A stretch of 64,000 nucleotides of DNA from Gymnogyps californianus (lineage: Eukaryota > Chordata > Aves > Accipitriformes > Cathartidae), in the NCBI RefSeq assembly GCF_018139145.2, contig NC_059471.1, forward strand, positions 210,137,494-210,201,493, given 5' to 3'. The notes under the pieces were generated by a model. That model ran no database searches. It was given only the letters and a program-made list of their open reading frames with translations, and had not been told where the DNA came from. Made by a program: the position numbers and the translations under genes. Below, one piece after another: positions 62,050 through 64,000 of the stretch. Each line of letters starts with the position of its first letter. The first letter of the stretch is position 1.

Positions 62050-63420
62050 TTTTGTCTATATATTCATCTGTAGTAAATAACCATCTTTGCTCCAGTCAGG
62101 CTACGCAGATGTGCATTCAGATCTTGTCCACGCTCCAAGATACAGGTTGCCAGGGCTTAGTGGCAATGTCTATACTATGAAGCAGATCTCTTACACATTT
62201 TGACAATAGACTCCAGTCTTGCAGTTTCCCCAGCTTGCCCCTTCTTTGGAAGGAAACCCGCTCCTTGACTTCAGTGAACAGTGTGTGAATAGCAATCTTG
62301 GGAATGAGGCTGCAGAGAGCATCCAGAGATGAGAAACAGCTTTGCTGTTCATGAAAGCCCTGTACTGGTACACCATGGGTGACAGCTACTTCCCCACACG
62401 GCTCTGCCAATGCACCTTTCATCTGGCTCACACGTTCTTTCAGCGCTTGTGCCTGGCTTTAATGAGCAGCCAGGGGTTGTGCAGGCTGGTGCCAGGCTGG
62501 GCTGGTTTTGTAACAGCTGAGGGCTGAATGTCTGCCTGGAGATGAATGGGACCCCTGGACTGCGCAGTTTTTGAAGAAGAAAGTTCTACAATCACATTCC
62601 CCACATCCTCCCCTTCCCCTTCATTCAAAGATTTAATTAGAGCTTAGAAGCTAGGGCTTTTTAAATCAAGCAAATTATTTGCTTTTCTTCCTAAGGAAGG
62701 AAACTCCTTTGCTTTTTACTCGTTCCAATGCCTCCCCTTCCCATCTCCTGCAACCGGATGCTCGCTGCTCGCGTTCCCGTTTGGTGACCATCACATAGTC
62801 TCATGCTGCTAACAGAAAAGCCCATGTTGCTAGCAGTCTGTGGGAAGAACATAAAGAGCTTCCTCCTCACCATGATTACTGCCTCCATGTTGCTGGGTAC
62901 AGAGAAACAGCTTCTCTCAGGGAACATCACCACATAGATGGGGGGCATAGAGACAAGTTGGACCTGCTTGACCACTCCTCTAGTTTACCAAGATGAATTT
63001 CCAGAGACAGAGGTATTTCCACGCTTGGTGGGTAGGCATCTGCTATGCCTAAACTACTCTGAGCTGTACTGTGCCACATCAGTGTAGGTGCAGGCAATGC
63101 CACTGCTGCTTTGCAGAAGCACCCCTTAAACCTTGGCAAAAGTAGCAAAATGGATGATTTCCTTCCTTCCACCCGTACTCTTGAGGACAGGGAGGGTTGC
63201 TCTTGCCTGACAAGACATTCACCCTGTGACCAGAGGGCTGACATCCAGCTCACACAGATCAGGGACAGAGCATTGAAAGGACCCTGTAATCCTGACTTCC
63301 AAAACTGTGCTTTTCTTTTGGTCTAAGCCAAAAACCTGACTGCAGGGAGTGCCTCTTCCTTCTGGACCTGTGCAATCAAGGAAGCTTGGCCTGAGCCTGA
63401 ATGAAGTAAATTGGCTTTTA
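62050..63420. other. Unassigned GC-richer block, possible decayed coding relic
   Basis: This 1.4-kb block is richer in G and C than most of the window. On the minus strand three to four medium frames follow one another with overlaps (62927-63253, 62691-62975, 62440-62628, 62117-62431; 62 to 108 codons). That arrangement would fit a frameshifted retrocopy or transposon gene, but I recognise no domain in any of them. There is no poly(A), terminal repeat or splice pattern to settle the origin. It may equally be ordinary unique DNA with chance frames. Confidence 0.25.
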
Positions 63421-64000
63421 TTGTTCAGATGCCTCGCTCAGATACATTTCCAACCCTTCAAATACATCTGTCTCATCTTATCTGTATCAAGAATTAGACT
63501 GAGACTTCCCTGCTCCATTTGATTGTACAATATATTGAGCATTCATGTCAGAGGGAATGGTGGATGGTTGGCATTTTAAATGGCTGCTCAGCCATTGGCA
63601 GAATAGAATTAATAACCATTAGAGCAAAAAATATAGGAATACATTTAAATGAACTTCATGCACGTTCAACAAAATGTGTGCTTGCAAGAGGAGAGCTACA
63701 TAGAGATGATAATTCAGAAGATAAATTTGACTGAAAACAAAATATTTAATAAATCACTGTCGATTTTAATTTTTATGCCAAAAATTCCAAAACAGGATGT
63801 TAAAATTTTTTCTTTCATTTTCCTAAAATATATTTTAAATATCTCTTTTTTTGATGAGATAAAATGTATTTGTGACTTTATTTTTCATTTAATATTATAT
63901 CTAATATGATTTTATAGTATTGCTTTTTGATATAGCTAGTATTTATATATTACAGCACTGCTTTACAGTGCAGATTTATTGAAGCGAAAGGCTGGTTCTT
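63421..64000. other. Unique AT-rich sequence at window end
   Basis: No gene is recognised. The part from about 63530 to 63720 is free of simple repeats and contains several homeodomain-like words, after which the sequence becomes very AT-rich. A possible conserved element cannot be confirmed from sequence alone. Confidence 0.45.

Overview
This window looks like bird nuclear DNA from a gene desert or a very long intron. The evidence is AT-rich, non-coding sequence; several CR1-type LINEs of different ages, including typical avian 3' ends; and three solo LTRs of a family common in birds. I find no convincing protein-coding exon, tRNA, rRNA or CRISPR array. The open reading frames are short and mostly unlike known proteins. 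The only recognisable protein homology is CR1 reverse transcriptase.

Layout. From 1 to 9 kb the sequence is mostly unique, with a poly-C run, a MIR-like remnant and a short 249-bp solo LTR (4541-4789). From 9 to 16 kb there is a perfect 27-bp tandem duplication and two 601-bp solo LTRs of one family in opposite orientation (10324-10924 and 14719-15319). Each LTR has its own 5-bp target duplication, and a CR1 tail lies between them. From 16 to 27 kb the sequence is AT-rich and unique, with small palindromes, short direct repeats and two weak MIR-like remnants. At 27.8-28.2 kb is the only CpG-rich patch. It has a TATA-like box, a 138-codon open frame, overlapping AATAAA signals and a CTCF-like core, so it is the best candidate for a real promoter or transcription unit. 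At 32.0-33.7 kb is a 5'-truncated CR1 on the minus strand that has lost its catalytic FADD box.

From 38 to 49 kb there is an unassigned GC-rich patch, a pure 30-G tract, a short palindromic element, and a very old plus-strand CR1 (44.2-46.8 kb) that appears to be split by an insert of about 1 kb. A further CR1 fragment follows at 48.3 kb. From 49 to 64 kb there are two more CR1 3' ends (55.3-55.6 and 60.3-60.7 kb), microsatellites and an unassigned GC-richer block (62.05-63.4 kb).

No gene pathway or operon is present. The window records layered retroelement insertions in otherwise unique sequence, some of which may be conserved regulatory DNA. Family assignments rest on recognising the sequence by eye, not on alignment. 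Boundaries of old elements are approximate to tens of bases.
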